From JACDDK01 sp038198445 (GTDB lineage Bacteria; Actinomycetota; Rubrobacteria; Rubrobacterales; Rubrobacteraceae), in NCBI GenBank assembly GCA_038198445.1, contig JBBPZZ010000115.1:1-47201 (forward strand): a stretch of DNA of 47,201 nucleotides, in the 5' to 3' direction. Each line of letters begins with the position of its first letter. The first letter of the stretch is position 1. Positions 17,340 through 25,952 of this stretch are shown piece after piece. A program made the position numbers and the translations under genes. The notes beneath the pieces were generated by a model. The model was not told the DNA's origin, ran no database searches, and saw only the letters and a list, made by a program, of their open reading frames with translations.

Positions 17340-18668
17340 CTATTCGGCGGCGGAGATATTCGAATCCTCCATCGCCTCGCGAGCCAGGTTCAGCAGCGAG
17401 TGGTCGAGCCCGTCACCGACCGGATCGTTGTCGCAGTAGATGACCGGCTTGCCTTCCTTGCGTCCCCAGCGTGTCACCACGTCCACGGCGGCGGCCTTTA
17501 TCTCCGTCAGGTAGGCTTCGGCTTTATCCGTGCCTTCGAGGTCTTGAGCCAGCTTACGCCGGTCGGAAAGGTTCCCCGAGGCCGCGACGACTTCGCACCC
17601 GTACCGCTCCTCCAGGTGGCACGAGAGCTTATCCAGTATCGCGGGCGGCGCCGTCGAGACGTAAGCCACCCGGAGTCCGCCGATCTCCCCCACCGGCCGG
17701 GGCCGGAAGACGGTGGGGATTACTTCCAGGCCCGGTTTGATCTCTCCCACCGCCTGGACGATGCTCCGCACTTTCTCCTCGTCGGCCATTGGCTCCTCGC
17801 TCATGGTCAGGAGGAGAAGATCGGAGATGAGCAGCCGGTAGGTCCCGAGAAAGCCGGTTATATATTCCGGGTCCTGGTGCGCCCCGGCGATCAAAACCCG
17901 CTTCCCGACCGCGACCGGCGGCATCGCCGCCCCGGACCCATCGAAGACCGTTATGCGCGTGTCGAGCCCGTTGGCTATCCTCGCCCCTTCGAGGACGTTG
18001 GAGACGAAAGGCTCTCCCGCGAGACCTCCACCGCAGCGCCGGCAGCCGACGGTAGTGACCCGGCTCAGGGCCGCCGTTTCGTAGTAGTCGCTCGCCGCGT
18101 GGGCGCCGCGGTCGAGAGCTTCGAGCAGGTAGTCGCTTCCGACCTGCATCTTGTGGCCTTCGATCACCTCCGGGTGCGGCGGTCCGCCCCGGCCCATCGA
18201 GACCACGCCGGGGTCGAGCCCGTCCCGCGCTAATAGCCGAGCCAGATACCCGGAGATCGCCGTCTTCCCGACCCTCTTTCCCGTACCGATCACCGCCATC
18301 GACGGCTTGGTCGAGACCGCGTGGAACTCCGGCGGACGCATCTCGAAGTCACTACCTACGTACTTAGCCCCGGCTGCGAGCGTCAGAGAAGCTATCCGCA
18401 TCCTCTCCCGGTAGCCGATCACCGGCTCGTCGGAGAGGTCCACGACGACGTCCACCCCATACTCGGACAACGCTTTCTCCACTGCGGAGGCCGGGTCTTT
18501 ATCCGAGACGAGCGGCACACCGTAGTCGGTACCCTCCTGAATTTTCTCCGTGCCTCCGAGAAAGGCGGCAGCCACGCCTTCGACGCCTAAAGATTCATGC
18601 ACGCTCTTCATTGCGTCGAGGACGACTGGCGGGTAGTGCTCTCCGTCTATCAGGAAGAGCGCCCTCAA
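17340..18668 (-). CDS. Cyclic 2,3-diphosphoglycerate synthase-like protein
   Basis: The 442-residue protein resembles the cyclic 2,3-diphosphoglycerate synthetase family, which in methanogens makes the thermoprotectant cyclic 2,3-DPG from 2,3-DPG and ATP. It starts MRALFLIDGEHYPP and has a P-loop GTGKRVGKT at about residues 128-136, then MGRGGPPHPE and a CRRCGGG motif. The start is TTG at 18668, with AGAGGA about 9-10 nt upstream. The longer open frame to 18935 only shadows the neighbouring phosphoesterase gene. It lies 14 bp after that gene and is probably cotranscribed with it. Family membership is fairly clear; the actual product in this organism is an inference. Confidence 0.68.
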   Translation of the reverse strand: MRALFLIDGEHYPPVVLDAMKSVHESLGVEGVAAAFLGGTEKIQEGTDYGVPLVSDKDPASAVEKALSEYGVDVVVDLSDEPVIGYRERMRIASLTLAAGAKYVGSDFEMRPPEFHAVSTKPSMAVIGTGKRVGKTAISGYLARLLARDGLDPGVVSMGRGGPPHPEVIEGHKMQVGSDYLLEALDRGAHAASDYYETAALSRVTTVGCRRCGGGLAGEPFVSNVLEGARIANGLDTRITVFDGSGAAMPPVAVGKRVLIAGAHQDPEYITGFLGTYRLLISDLLLLTMSEEPMADEEKVRSIVQAVGEIKPGLEVIPTVFRPRPVGEIGGLRVAYVSTAPPAILDKLSCHLEERYGCEVVAASGNLSDRRKLAQDLEGTDKAEAYLTEIKAAAVDVVTRWGRKEGKPVIYCDNDPVGDGLDHSLLNLAREAMEDSNISAAE

Positions 18669-18682
18669 GCAGCCCGCTTCCT

Positions 18683-19507
18683 CTAGTCGCCGCTGACGGC
18701 GGTCTCGGGGTCCGCGGAAACCTCTGCGTCTATGCGTTCTTCGTAGCGTGAGTACTCGTGAGTCTCGGAGTTGAAGTCCACCGTCAACTCGCGCTCCTTG
18801 AACGGATACTTGCGGAAGACCTGCACCCTGCCGTCCTCGATCTCGATGATGTTGTAGCAGGGCCGCGTGTTCCCGCGCAGACGGGTAGTCGAGGCGGTCC
18901 CCGCGTTCACGATAAACATGTTTTCGAGCTTCCACGAATACGGCACGTGCTTGTGTCCCGAAAGCACCAGGTCCACGCCAACGTCATCCAGAAGCTCCAG
19001 CACGTCTCCCGCGTCGAAGATAATGTTCCTCTCGCGGCCCGTGCCGGGGATGGGGATGAGGTGGTGATGGATCACGAAGATCTTGAGCTTGCCGTCCGAC
19101 CCGGCGAACGAGTCGTGGATGAACTGGTAGTGCTCGCGCCCGACCCTCCCATCGTTCAGATCCGGCTCCGAGGAGTCGATCCCGACGATGACGGCGTCCT
19201 CGAAGTCGATGCACGAGTACCGTTCGCCGAAGAGCCTCTCGAAGTGAATGTAACCGACGTTGCGCGAGTCGTGGTTTCCCGGAATGACCATAACGTGCTC
19301 GCACTGAAACCTGCGGATGTAGTCGGCGGAGGTCTCGAACTCCTGCCGGTAGCCGGCGTCCGTCAGGTCGCCCGAGACGATGACCGCCGTCGGGTCCATG
19401 TCGTTGATCTCAAGTATCGAGCGTTCGAGGAGGTCCGGTATGAAGTACCCGCTTCCGCAGTGGATGTCACTGATCTGACAGATCGTTAGCTTCCTGGAAG
19501 CGCTCAT
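18683..19507 (-). CDS. Calcineurin-like metallophosphoesterase
   Basis: The 274-residue protein has all five blocks of the binuclear metallophosphoesterase fold: SDIHCGSG (D-x-H), SGDLTD, PGNHDSRN, HHHL and SGHKHVP. It has no signal peptide and should be cytoplasmic. The substrate cannot be read from sequence; the closest architecture is the 3',5'-cyclic nucleotide phosphodiesterase/Icc type. Its partner downstream is the cyclic 2,3-DPG synthase-like gene, so breakdown of a cyclic or phosphorylated glycerate is one possibility. The ATG at 19507 has GGGGAGG close by. Confidence 0.85.
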   Translation of the reverse strand: MSASRKLTICQISDIHCGSGYFIPDLLERSILEINDMDPTAVIVSGDLTDAGYRQEFETSADYIRRFQCEHVMVIPGNHDSRNVGYIHFERLFGERYSCIDFEDAVIVGIDSSEPDLNDGRVGREHYQFIHDSFAGSDGKLKIFVIHHHLIPIPGTGRERNIIFDAGDVLELLDDVGVDLVLSGHKHVPYSWKLENMFIVNAGTASTTRLRGNTRPCYNIIEIEDGRVQVFRKYPFKERELTVDFNSETHEYSRYEERIDAEVSADPETAVSGD

Positions 19508-19543
19508 GTCCTCCCCGTTATCTACCTTGAAATAGCTTTGAAA

Positions 19544-19552
19544 AGTATAGCA
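19544..19552 (-). promoter_or_regulatory. Extended -10 promoter of the phosphoesterase operon
   Basis: The minus strand reads TGC-TATACT (-10 box 19544-19549, TG element 19550-19552), an extended -10 without a good -35. Transcription would begin near 19537, about 30 nt before the ATG at 19507. Confidence 0.45.
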
Positions 19553-19561
19553 GAGCCCCTC

Positions 19562-20230
19562 TTATTCCCTCTGAACTGGACGGAAACGTCCGGTCCAAAA
19601 CCACCGTCCAACTCCTTTCACCAGATCCGCCGCCCTCCCGCCGAGGATCAACGCGGCCACGGCCAGTAGGCCCAGTACGGTCGCCGCCGAGGCCCACCAA
19701 CGGACGCTCCACGATTCCGCGCGCAACTGGAAACGCTCTTTAGCATCGAGCTGGTAGACGGCCACACCACCGGACTTCTGCTTCGCTCCCGGCGCTTCAG
19801 AGATCCGTCCGGGCATGACGAGCTTGTACCCGGACGCCCCGGATAACTTCCGCTGCGCCTCCAGTATCCCGTCGGACCTGTCCGAAAAGGAATAAGTCCG
19901 CCAGAAGAAATAGTCCTCGACCGTGAGCCGTATCCCGCCGTGCTCTTTGCCGTCGGTCAGGTCCTCGAACGACTTGGTCCGGGACAGGCTCCGCTTTTTC
20001 GTATCGATACCGCGATCTATGGACCAGTTCGTCGTTACGGTTAGCCGGGGACCAGGCGGACTTGCGTCGATGACCGTTCGGCGCTCGGCGCTGCCATCCT
20101 TGTTTACATGTGTCTCTGCGGCCGAGGCGACCGGGTTTCCGGTCTCGCATGCGGCGGCCTGGGTGACCAGCAAGAGCTGTAGCAGTATGAGAGCGGTACT
20201 CCAAAAGACGCTACTTAACCGGGCGCTCAC
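19562..20230 (-). CDS. Putative lipoprotein with C-terminal membrane anchor (LppM/DUF3153-like)
   Basis: The start is a GTG at 20230 overlapping the argS stop as GTGA; the longer frame only shadows argS. The 222-residue product has a signal sequence (LSSVFWSTALILLQLLLVTQ) ending in AAAC, a weak lipobox. It then has an extracellular domain containing VNKDGSAERRTV and a second transmembrane helix near the C-terminus (ASAATVLGLLAVAALILGG) with a basic tail. This topology resembles LppM/DUF3153 proteins of Actinobacteria, but the match is by pattern only. Confidence 0.6.
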   Translation of the reverse strand: MSARLSSVFWSTALILLQLLLVTQAAACETGNPVASAAETHVNKDGSAERRTVIDASPPGPRLTVTTNWSIDRGIDTKKRSLSRTKSFEDLTDGKEHGGIRLTVEDYFFWRTYSFSDRSDGILEAQRKLSGASGYKLVMPGRISEAPGAKQKSGGVAVYQLDAKERFQLRAESWSVRWWASAATVLGLLAVAALILGGRAADLVKGVGRWFWTGRFRPVQRE

Positions 20231-21864
20231 ATCTTCTCGGGCGCATGTACCCCCAACAGGTCGAGGCCCGCGCGCAGTACGGTCTTGGTGGCGGCGCACA
20301 GGGCAAGCCGCCGGGTCCGCACGTCTTCGTCGTCCACGAGTACCCGGTGCAGCGTGTAGAACTGGTGGAACCGGGTCGCGAGCGTCTCCAGATAAGTCGG
20401 GATCGGATGTACCTCCCGCCGGGCGGCGGCGTTCTCGACAACCCGAGGAAAATCGAGCAGTTCCAGGGCGAGCGCCCGCTCCTCGGGCGAGAACTCGCCC
20501 ACCGACACACTCTTTATCTCATCCGGTTCGATCCCCACGCGGCCGAAGATGCTTGCTATGCGGGCGTGGGCGTACTGCACGTAGAAGACCGGGTTCTCGT
20601 CCGACTGCTTTATGGCAAGGTCCAGGTCGAAGCTCATCTCCGTCTTGTGCGAGGAGCGGACGAAGAAGTAACGCGCAACGTCCCCCCCGACCTCGTCCAG
20701 GAGCTCGTCGAGGGTCACGAACGTACCGGCCCGCTTGCTGACCTTGACCTGCTCTCCCTCGCGCAGAAGTTTCACGAGCCGCACGATCTCAACGTCGAGG
20801 AAGTCCTCCGGCAGTCCCAGCGCGACGAGCCCGGCCCGAATACGTGGCGGGTACCCGGTGTGGTCCGCGCCAAGGACGTCCACGGCCGTCTTGAAACCCC
20901 GGTTCCACTTGTCCCGGTGATACGCGAGGTCAGGGGCCATGTAAGTATACGAGCCGTCGGATTTCACGAGCACCCGGTCCTTGTCGTCACCGAACTCCGT
21001 AGAGGCTAGCCACAGGGCTCCGTCGCTCTCATAGACGTACTCGCTCCGCTTCAACTCGTCTATAAGGTCCTCTATCGCGCCGGACTTGTACAGGCTCTTC
21101 TCGTTGAAGTAGGTATCGAAGCGGACGCGGACGCGGGCTAGAGTCTCCTTGATCTCCCTCATGCACCAGTCCGTCGCAAAGTCACCGATCTCCGGCAGCG
21201 CCTTCTCCGGCGGCATCTCCAGGTAGCGGTCGCCGGCTTCGTTGGAGAGGTCTCGCGCTATGTAGCGGATGTACTCGCCCCGGTAGAGAGAACCTGGGTC
21301 GGCGACGGGCCAATCCTTACCGTGAAGCTCGGCGTAGCGGAAGGCCACGGACTCAGCGAGCAGACGGATCTGGTTTCCCCCATCATTGAAGTAGTACTCC
21401 CGCGAGACTGCCCTGCCCGCCTTCTCCATGATCCTGGCTAGTGAATCGCCATATGCAGCGTGCCGGCCATGCGCGACGTGTAGCGGCCCGGTCGGGTTCG
21501 CGCTCACGAACTCCAATAGTATCGGGTCGCCGGAAGGTTCCCGCCTTCCGTATTCATCACCCGCCCGCAACAGATCGCCTAGCTCCTCCCACATGGCCTC
21601 CGGCGAGAGCCAGAAGTTGATGAACCCCGGACCCGCGACCTCTGTCCGCTGTACGAAAGAAGCGTCTATAGCATCGGCCAGGCTACCAGCGACCTCGCGA
21701 GGGTTGCGCCGGAAGAGCTTCGCGTTCGCCAGGGCGACGTTCGTCGCGAAATCACCGTGCGACGCCTCGTTCGGACGCTCGACGTGAACTCCATTCAACT
21801 CCACACCGTAAGCCTTGCGCGACGCTTCTCTTACGGCTCCGGCGATCCGCTCCTCGAAACTCAT
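20227..21864 (-). CDS. argS: Arginyl-tRNA synthetase
   Basis: ArgRS charges tRNA-Arg. The class I signature HVAHGR (HIGH-like) is at about 129-134, in SANPTGPLHVAHGRHAAYGD, and the KMSK-like loop reads KVSKRAGTF. The C-terminal anticodon-binding domain ends in HAPEKM. At 545 residues the length is normal. The ATG at 21864 overlaps the stop of the small gene upstream as ATGA. Confidence 0.95.
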   Translation of the reverse strand: MSFEERIAGAVREASRKAYGVELNGVHVERPNEASHGDFATNVALANAKLFRRNPREVAGSLADAIDASFVQRTEVAGPGFINFWLSPEAMWEELGDLLRAGDEYGRREPSGDPILLEFVSANPTGPLHVAHGRHAAYGDSLARIMEKAGRAVSREYYFNDGGNQIRLLAESVAFRYAELHGKDWPVADPGSLYRGEYIRYIARDLSNEAGDRYLEMPPEKALPEIGDFATDWCMREIKETLARVRVRFDTYFNEKSLYKSGAIEDLIDELKRSEYVYESDGALWLASTEFGDDKDRVLVKSDGSYTYMAPDLAYHRDKWNRGFKTAVDVLGADHTGYPPRIRAGLVALGLPEDFLDVEIVRLVKLLREGEQVKVSKRAGTFVTLDELLDEVGGDVARYFFVRSSHKTEMSFDLDLAIKQSDENPVFYVQYAHARIASIFGRVGIEPDEIKSVSVGEFSPEERALALELLDFPRVVENAAARREVHPIPTYLETLATRFHQFYTLHRVLVDDEDVRTRRLALCAATKTVLRAGLDLLGVHAPEKM

Positions 21865-22085
21865 TCTTTGTCCTTCCCGAGAAGCTCTTCCATCAGCCGC
21901 TGGTTCTCCTGGTCGAGGCGCTCGCTCTCTTCCCGGTCATGCTCGAAACGCATCTCGAATACGTCGCCGGGCGAAGCGTCATCCGGCAAGACTTCGCGCG
22001 GCGCGTCGAAGCTGCGTTTGCCGTCCGGGTAGAGCAACAGCACCGCCCAACCGTTGTCCTCGAACCTGTCTATCTGCACGCGCAT
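21861..22085 (-). CDS. Small DUF3006-like protein, probably leaderless
   Basis: The 74-residue protein starts MRVQIDRFEDNGWAVLLL, followed by a conserved-looking FDAPREVLPDDASPGDVFEM and a charged helix. This is the pattern of DUF3006 proteins, whose function is unknown. I chose the ATG at 22085 and not the upstream frame start at 22145, because a -10 box sits exactly 7 nt before it and no ribosome site is present. It overlaps argS by 4 bp (ATGA). Confidence 0.72.
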   Translation of the reverse strand: MRVQIDRFEDNGWAVLLLYPDGKRSFDAPREVLPDDASPGDVFEMRFEHDREESERLDQENQRLMEELLGKDKE

Positions 22086-22092
22086 ATATGTA

Positions 22093-22101
22093 ATATTAGC
22101 A
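22093..22101 (-). promoter_or_regulatory. Extended -10 promoter giving a leaderless argS operon mRNA
   Basis: The minus strand reads TGC-TAATAT (TG element 22099-22101, -10 box 22093-22098), followed by 7 nt and then the ATG at 22085. The predicted first base of the transcript is at or next to the start codon. No good -35 box is present. Confidence 0.5.
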
Positions 22102-22141
22102 GTCGGCAAGCAGCTTTCCGTTTTCGACCTCGCCGGCGAGT

Positions 22142-22615
22142 TCACCAGTGGTACTTCTCGCCCCGCCCTATCTTCACGGACCGGTAGAGTTGTTCAAGGA
22201 ACACCACCCGTGCCAGGGCGTGCGGAAGCGTCACGGGTCCAAATGAGATCCGCGCGTCCGCGCGGTCGAGGACCTCTTTGGAGAGTCCCAGGGGACCGCC
22301 GACCAGGAATATCACATGACTGCGCCCGGAGCCGCCCAGAGCTTCGAGTCTGGAGGCGAGCTTCTCCGACGACAGTTGCTCACCGCTTTCACGGTCCAGG
22401 GCGATCACGTAGGCGCCGCCGGAGATTCTTTTCAGGATTCTCTCCGATTCGGCTGCGAGGACTTCTTCCGGGGACCGGCGGTTCATGTCCTCCTCCGGCA
22501 CCTCGATAACCTGAACCGTGAAGTACCGCCCGAGCCGGTTCAAGTAGTCTTCGCAACCATCGGCGGCCCAGCCTTTGACCTTTCCGACGGCGACGATGGT
22601 GGCGCGACGGATCAC
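22142..22615 (-). CDS. rlmH: 23S rRNA pseudouridine-1915 N3-methyltransferase
   Basis: RlmH is a SPOUT-class methyltransferase acting on the 23S rRNA helix 69 pseudouridine. The 157-residue protein has the family's SAM-binding knot segment HVIFLVGGPLGLSKEV and the conserved C-terminal block PHALARVVFLEQLYRS...KYHW. The GTG start at 22615 lies 7 bp after the upstream gene, which suggests cotranscription with it; rlmH and walJ/yycJ-type genes are often close in Gram-positives. Confidence 0.93.
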   Translation of the reverse strand: MIRRATIVAVGKVKGWAADGCEDYLNRLGRYFTVQVIEVPEEDMNRRSPEEVLAAESERILKRISGGAYVIALDRESGEQLSSEKLASRLEALGGSGRSHVIFLVGGPLGLSKEVLDRADARISFGPVTLPHALARVVFLEQLYRSVKIGRGEKYHW

Positions 22616-22622
22616 AGCCCGC

Positions 22623-23450
22623 CTACTCCACCTCGAAGAGTTGTTGCGCCCGGCTCTCCCCGTAGCGGTAGGTGTACTCGGTTCCCTCCAGAGAGGCGCC
22701 GACTTCGATCCAGGGTGTCGGGTGTCCGGCGATGGCCGCCCGGACTCTTACGCCGTCATGCCCGGCTTCTCTGAGCGCTTTACTCACCGTGCCGCACGCC
22801 CGCGCCGGAGAATTATTGGTCTTCGAAAGATGAGCAAGGACGAGGTCTTTGAGTCCATAAGGAGCGAGAGACAGCGCAGCGTCCGCCGCCTGATGGTTGG
22901 AGAGGTGTCCGTTCGCCGAGGCCACGCGGCGCTTCAGGTCCGCCGAGTACGGACCCCGGCGCAACCAATCCGTGTCGTGGTTGGATTCGAGCACCAGCGC
23001 TTCCGCCCCGCGCATCCAACGCAATACCTCGGGCGTTATCTCGCCCAGATCCGTGGCGAGGACTCCTGTGCGCGTACCGTCGGAGAAATAGATCCCGTAG
23101 GTCTCCGAGTCGTGCGGCACCTGGAAGAAAACCACTTCGAGGCCACGAACCTCAAAAGCATCTCCAGGCTGGATAGTCGTCGCGCCCAGCCGCTCGCCGA
23201 CGCCGGGAGCCGCGAAGACCTCGACGCCGCAATCCCGGACTAGAGACTTCACCCCAGAAGTGTGGTCCGAGTGCCCGTGCGTCAGGAGGACGGCTCCAAC
23301 GTCGTCCAGGCCGCGCCCGATCCTCGTCAAAAGGCCCTTGATGCGGCGGCAGGAGAGGCCCGCGTCGATAAGTACGCCGCCAGCTCCCGACTCTATATAC
23401 GTCGCATTGCCCGAGCTGCCGCTCGACAGGACACTTAGCTGCAAATTCAC
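22623..23450 (-). CDS. Metallo-beta-lactamase-fold hydrolase (WalJ/YycJ-like)
   Basis: The 275-residue protein has the MBL-fold metal motif THGHSDH and further metal ligands (ATDLGE with D; LESNHD). It matches the YycJ/WalJ group by its opening LSVLSSGSSGNATYIESG. That group is thought to act as a DNA exonuclease or in cell-wall-linked DNA processing. The start is GTG at 23450 with GAAGG immediately before it, an unusually short spacing. Confidence 0.85.
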   Translation of the reverse strand: MNLQLSVLSSGSSGNATYIESGAGGVLIDAGLSCRRIKGLLTRIGRGLDDVGAVLLTHGHSDHTSGVKSLVRDCGVEVFAAPGVGERLGATTIQPGDAFEVRGLEVVFFQVPHDSETYGIYFSDGTRTGVLATDLGEITPEVLRWMRGAEALVLESNHDTDWLRRGPYSADLKRRVASANGHLSNHQAADAALSLAPYGLKDLVLAHLSKTNNSPARACGTVSKALREAGHDGVRVRAAIAGHPTPWIEVGASLEGTEYTYRYGESRAQQLFEVE

Positions 23451-23528
23451 CCTTCGATCAACTGGACTATCGAAAGTAGCTCATAATTCTAAGCCGCTCT
23501 TGAAGATCTTAGCATGGAGAACTTGCCA

Positions 23529-24374
23529 TCAGGCGCTCTGGTCGACCAGTTCTCCCTGGACGATAAGACGTTCAGTATAGTCCGGCAGGGTGCAAGTCTG
23601 AAGCGAGATGATCGATTCTCCATCGACCGGGTTCATGATGTCTACGTTGCTCGGTTTCACGACAGTCTGCTTAAAGACCTTGTAGACGAACTCCTTGCCC
23701 ACGGAGTTCTTGATAACGATCTGATCTCCCTCGGTCACCTGATCCAAGCCAAAGAAGATATGGTAAGACCCAGTATTCACGTAGCCCAGACGATGTCCCG
23801 CAATGAACGTGTTTGCCCCCTTTTGCCAGGGAAACCCCGTGGCCGGGACGTGCACGGTGGACTTGGTGAGGTCTTCCTCGGAAGTGGAGTTGTAAACCGG
23901 CACGTCCGCAAGCCCTATTTTGGGAATGCTCAAGTAGAGAGTCTTGTCGTCGGGGCCGCCGGGGTCCCGTCCAAAGTTAAACGGCTGGACCGGCGGTATT
24001 GCGCCAGCCGTAGAGTTCTCTGGCACCAGGTTCTTCGGGGTCTTCGGATCCCCCTTGGAGTAGAAATCCCGGTACTTCGGTGCAGCCTTCGGCTTCCCGT
24101 TACCCTGTACCGGCTTCCGCGTAGCCTGCGTCTTTTCTTGGGTAGTATCTTCATTGGAGGTCTTCCCCACGGAGTCGGCCTTGACTGTCTTTTCCTTGCT
24201 GGTGGTCTCCTGAGAAGACGAGTTCGTCGCGGCTACATCCTGTTTTTTCGGCTGCGCCTCATTCTTGTCTACCGCGGAACCCGAAGCCCCACCACACGCG
24301 GGTACGACAAAGATGAACAAAAAGAGGAGCAGGACGGCAAGCGTCCTGCTCCAGCATAGCCTGAGTTTGTTCAA
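23529..24374 (-). CDS. Sortase-family protein predicted to be a lipoprotein
   Basis: The C-terminal half is a sortase domain: catalytic His194 in TFIAGHRLGY, Cys261 in SLQTCTLPDY and Arg269 in ERLIV. Sortases cut sorting signals and join proteins to the cell wall or to each other. Residues 7-27 form a hydrophobic signal ending in VVPAC, which looks like a lipobox, so it would be lipid-anchored outside the membrane rather than held by a helix. A Ser/Thr/Lys-rich linker (about 30-120) precedes the domain. The start is TTG at 24374, 9 bp after the ferritin-like gene. No LPXTG-type substrate is in the window. Confidence 0.85.
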   Translation of the reverse strand: MNKLRLCWSRTLAVLLLFLFIFVVPACGGASGSAVDKNEAQPKKQDVAATNSSSQETTSKEKTVKADSVGKTSNEDTTQEKTQATRKPVQGNGKPKAAPKYRDFYSKGDPKTPKNLVPENSTAGAIPPVQPFNFGRDPGGPDDKTLYLSIPKIGLADVPVYNSTSEEDLTKSTVHVPATGFPWQKGANTFIAGHRLGYVNTGSYHIFFGLDQVTEGDQIVIKNSVGKEFVYKVFKQTVVKPSNVDIMNPVDGESIISLQTCTLPDYTERLIVQGELVDQSA

Positions 24375-24383
24375 CTCGGCCTG

Positions 24384-25076
24384 TTATACGGCCCGGAAGG
24401 TGCTTCCGCTACGAAGAGCGGGACCACCAGTGTCCATCATTCCGCCCATTCCCATGAAGGGGGCGACGGCGGCCAAAACCTCATCCTGAGTGAGAGCCTC
24501 AGGGAAGGCCATGTTGGCCGGCGGAACTACACCGATAAGGTTGTTGAAGGCCACGACGTGCTCACCTTCGATTACAGCGATGCTGCCGGCGGCGGCGAGG
24601 ATGTCCTGGCTCTGGATCATCGGGCCCGCGCCCAGATAGGCGCCCACGCCGACGGGCTCGAAGGTCGCAGCCAGTCCAAGTATCGACTCCTGGCTGGAGA
24701 AGGCGTCTGCCGGGAAAGTGAACTCGGGCTTGGCGACCGGCTTGGCCCCCGCGCCTTCAAGAAGGCTCGTTATGGCATCCACGTGCTGGTTCTCGTGGTC
24801 AGCGGTGGCCTGAACTACTGCCAGAGCATCGCCGGAGAGTACGCCAGCGTCGAGCGCCTTGTTGTAGAACTCGGCCTCCAGGTACTCTAGCGTGAGAGCG
24901 AAGTTAGCGATGTCCACATCGCCATTGCCGCTCTGGGCATTGGCTTTCCGCGTAAGTGCGGTCGAGCCGAGGGCCACGCCCGCGCCCGCTGCTGCAAGGG
25001 CCTTGAAGAAGTCCCTCCGCGTCTGGGGCTGAGCGAAACCTTCTACGCTCGGCACGTTAATCGTTTGCTTATCCAT
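24384..25076 (-). CDS. Tat-exported ferritin-like domain protein
   Basis: The N-terminus carries a twin-arginine signal (QTRRDFFKALAAAGAGVAL, then A-N-A), so the protein is exported folded. The rest fits the Ferritin_2 type of ferritin-like fold: LEYLEAEFYNKALDAG, an E-x-x-H in DHENQHVDAI, FEPVGVGAYLGAGP and a second E-x-x-H in VIEGEHVVAFN. These provide the carboxylates and histidines expected for a di-iron site. Related proteins are linked to stress or desiccation, but no reaction is proven. It is closely similar to the next gene upstream and probably arose by tandem duplication. The ATG at 25076 has GGAGG 12 nt upstream. Confidence 0.85.
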   Translation of the reverse strand: MDKQTINVPSVEGFAQPQTRRDFFKALAAAGAGVALGSTALTRKANAQSGNGDVDIANFALTLEYLEAEFYNKALDAGVLSGDALAVVQATADHENQHVDAITSLLEGAGAKPVAKPEFTFPADAFSSQESILGLAATFEPVGVGAYLGAGPMIQSQDILAAAGSIAVIEGEHVVAFNNLIGVVPPANMAFPEALTQDEVLAAVAPFMGMGGMMDTGGPALRSGSTFRAV

Positions 25077-25094
25077 GTTTAGCTATATCCTCCC

Positions 25095-25760
25095 TTAACC
25101 CGTGATCCCGAATGGAGCCACAGCCGCTTTGACCTTCTGGATAGGCAGAGCTTCCCCGAAAGCCGTGTTGTTCGGCGGAACGACACCCGAGAGGATGTTG
25201 ATCGCAACGACGTGCATACCCTCCGCGTTGTGTATAGAGAGTGCCGATGCGAGGTAATCCTTGTTCTGAAGTGCCGGAGCCGCGCCCTGGTACGCGCCAA
25301 CGCCCACTGGCTCGAACGTCGCAGCAACCTTCAGGAATGCCACCGGATCGGCGAACACTCCATCAGGATAGGTGAACTCTGGGGTCGCCGGAACCTCCGC
25401 GCCCTCTCCCTGAATGACCGCCGCCAAAGCTTCAGCGTGGGCGATCTCGTGGTCACGGATGGCCGCTATCTGCGTCAGGTCGTTTCCGCCGAAGATGCCA
25501 GCGTCGGCGCCCGTCTGGTAGAAGATGCCCTCTAGCTGCTCCAACAGGTAGGCGAACGACAGAATTGCCACGTCGCCAAGGCCCTCATAGCTCTTGTAAG
25601 GCTGGTCCGCCGCGTTCGCGTAGCGCTCCGCCACGCCAAAACCGGTAATGCCCGCCGCCGAAATCGCGGCCGTGGCCCACCCGGCGGTCTTCAGGAAGTT
25701 TCGCCGCGAATACTCGCGATCTATCCCGACCGAGCCAATGTGGCTCTCTACTTCACTCAT
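25095..25760 (-). CDS. Tat-exported ferritin-like domain protein, first gene of operon
   Basis: This paralogue has a Tat signal (YSRRNFLKTAGWATAA) and the same ferritin-like blocks: LLEQLEGIFYQTGADAG, HEIAHAEALAAVI (E-x-x-H), FEPVGVGAYQGAAP and NAEGMHVVAINILSG. In the last block the E-x-x-H is read as E-G-M-H. I chose ATG 25760, whose GAGGAG lies about 7 nt upstream; ATG 25766 and the frame start at 25820 are less likely. It heads a three-gene operon divergent from the ECF sigma gene and carries the shared promoter element in its leader. Confidence 0.83.
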   Translation of the reverse strand: MSEVESHIGSVGIDREYSRRNFLKTAGWATAAISAAGITGFGVAERYANAADQPYKSYEGLGDVAILSFAYLLEQLEGIFYQTGADAGIFGGNDLTQIAAIRDHEIAHAEALAAVIQGEGAEVPATPEFTYPDGVFADPVAFLKVAATFEPVGVGAYQGAAPALQNKDYLASALSIHNAEGMHVVAINILSGVVPPNNTAFGEALPIQKVKAAVAPFGITG

Positions 25761-25819
25761 CGACATTCTCCTCTCTTTCTGGACACAGAGTCCTATCTGT
25801 CGATTGCTTTCTACACACA

Positions 25820-25846
25820 CTACGGGGGCTAATCTCTGCTAGATCA
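25820..25846 (-). promoter_or_regulatory. Putative ECF sigma promoter of the ferritin-sortase operon
   Basis: On the minus strand, TGATCTA (25840-25846), exactly 14 bp, then CCGTAG (25820-25825), followed by NNTGTG. The same two boxes with identical spacing occur in front of the divergent sigma gene. The CGTA core resembles -10 boxes of ECF sigma factors. Transcription would start near 25813, about 52 nt before the ATG. Confidence 0.6.
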
Positions 25847-25952
25847 CACCTTTCCGCACCGATTTGTTTACCGGCGCAAATATCTGGGGCCACCGAAGTA
25901 CATATTTCGGCTCATTCCAGCTTAGTAACGGTACTTTAATAGTTTTGTAATG

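Noticed and set aside
18669..18935. Extended start for the cyclic 2,3-DPG synthase-like gene
   Set aside because: The extra 89 residues shadow the phosphoesterase gene and are not family-like.
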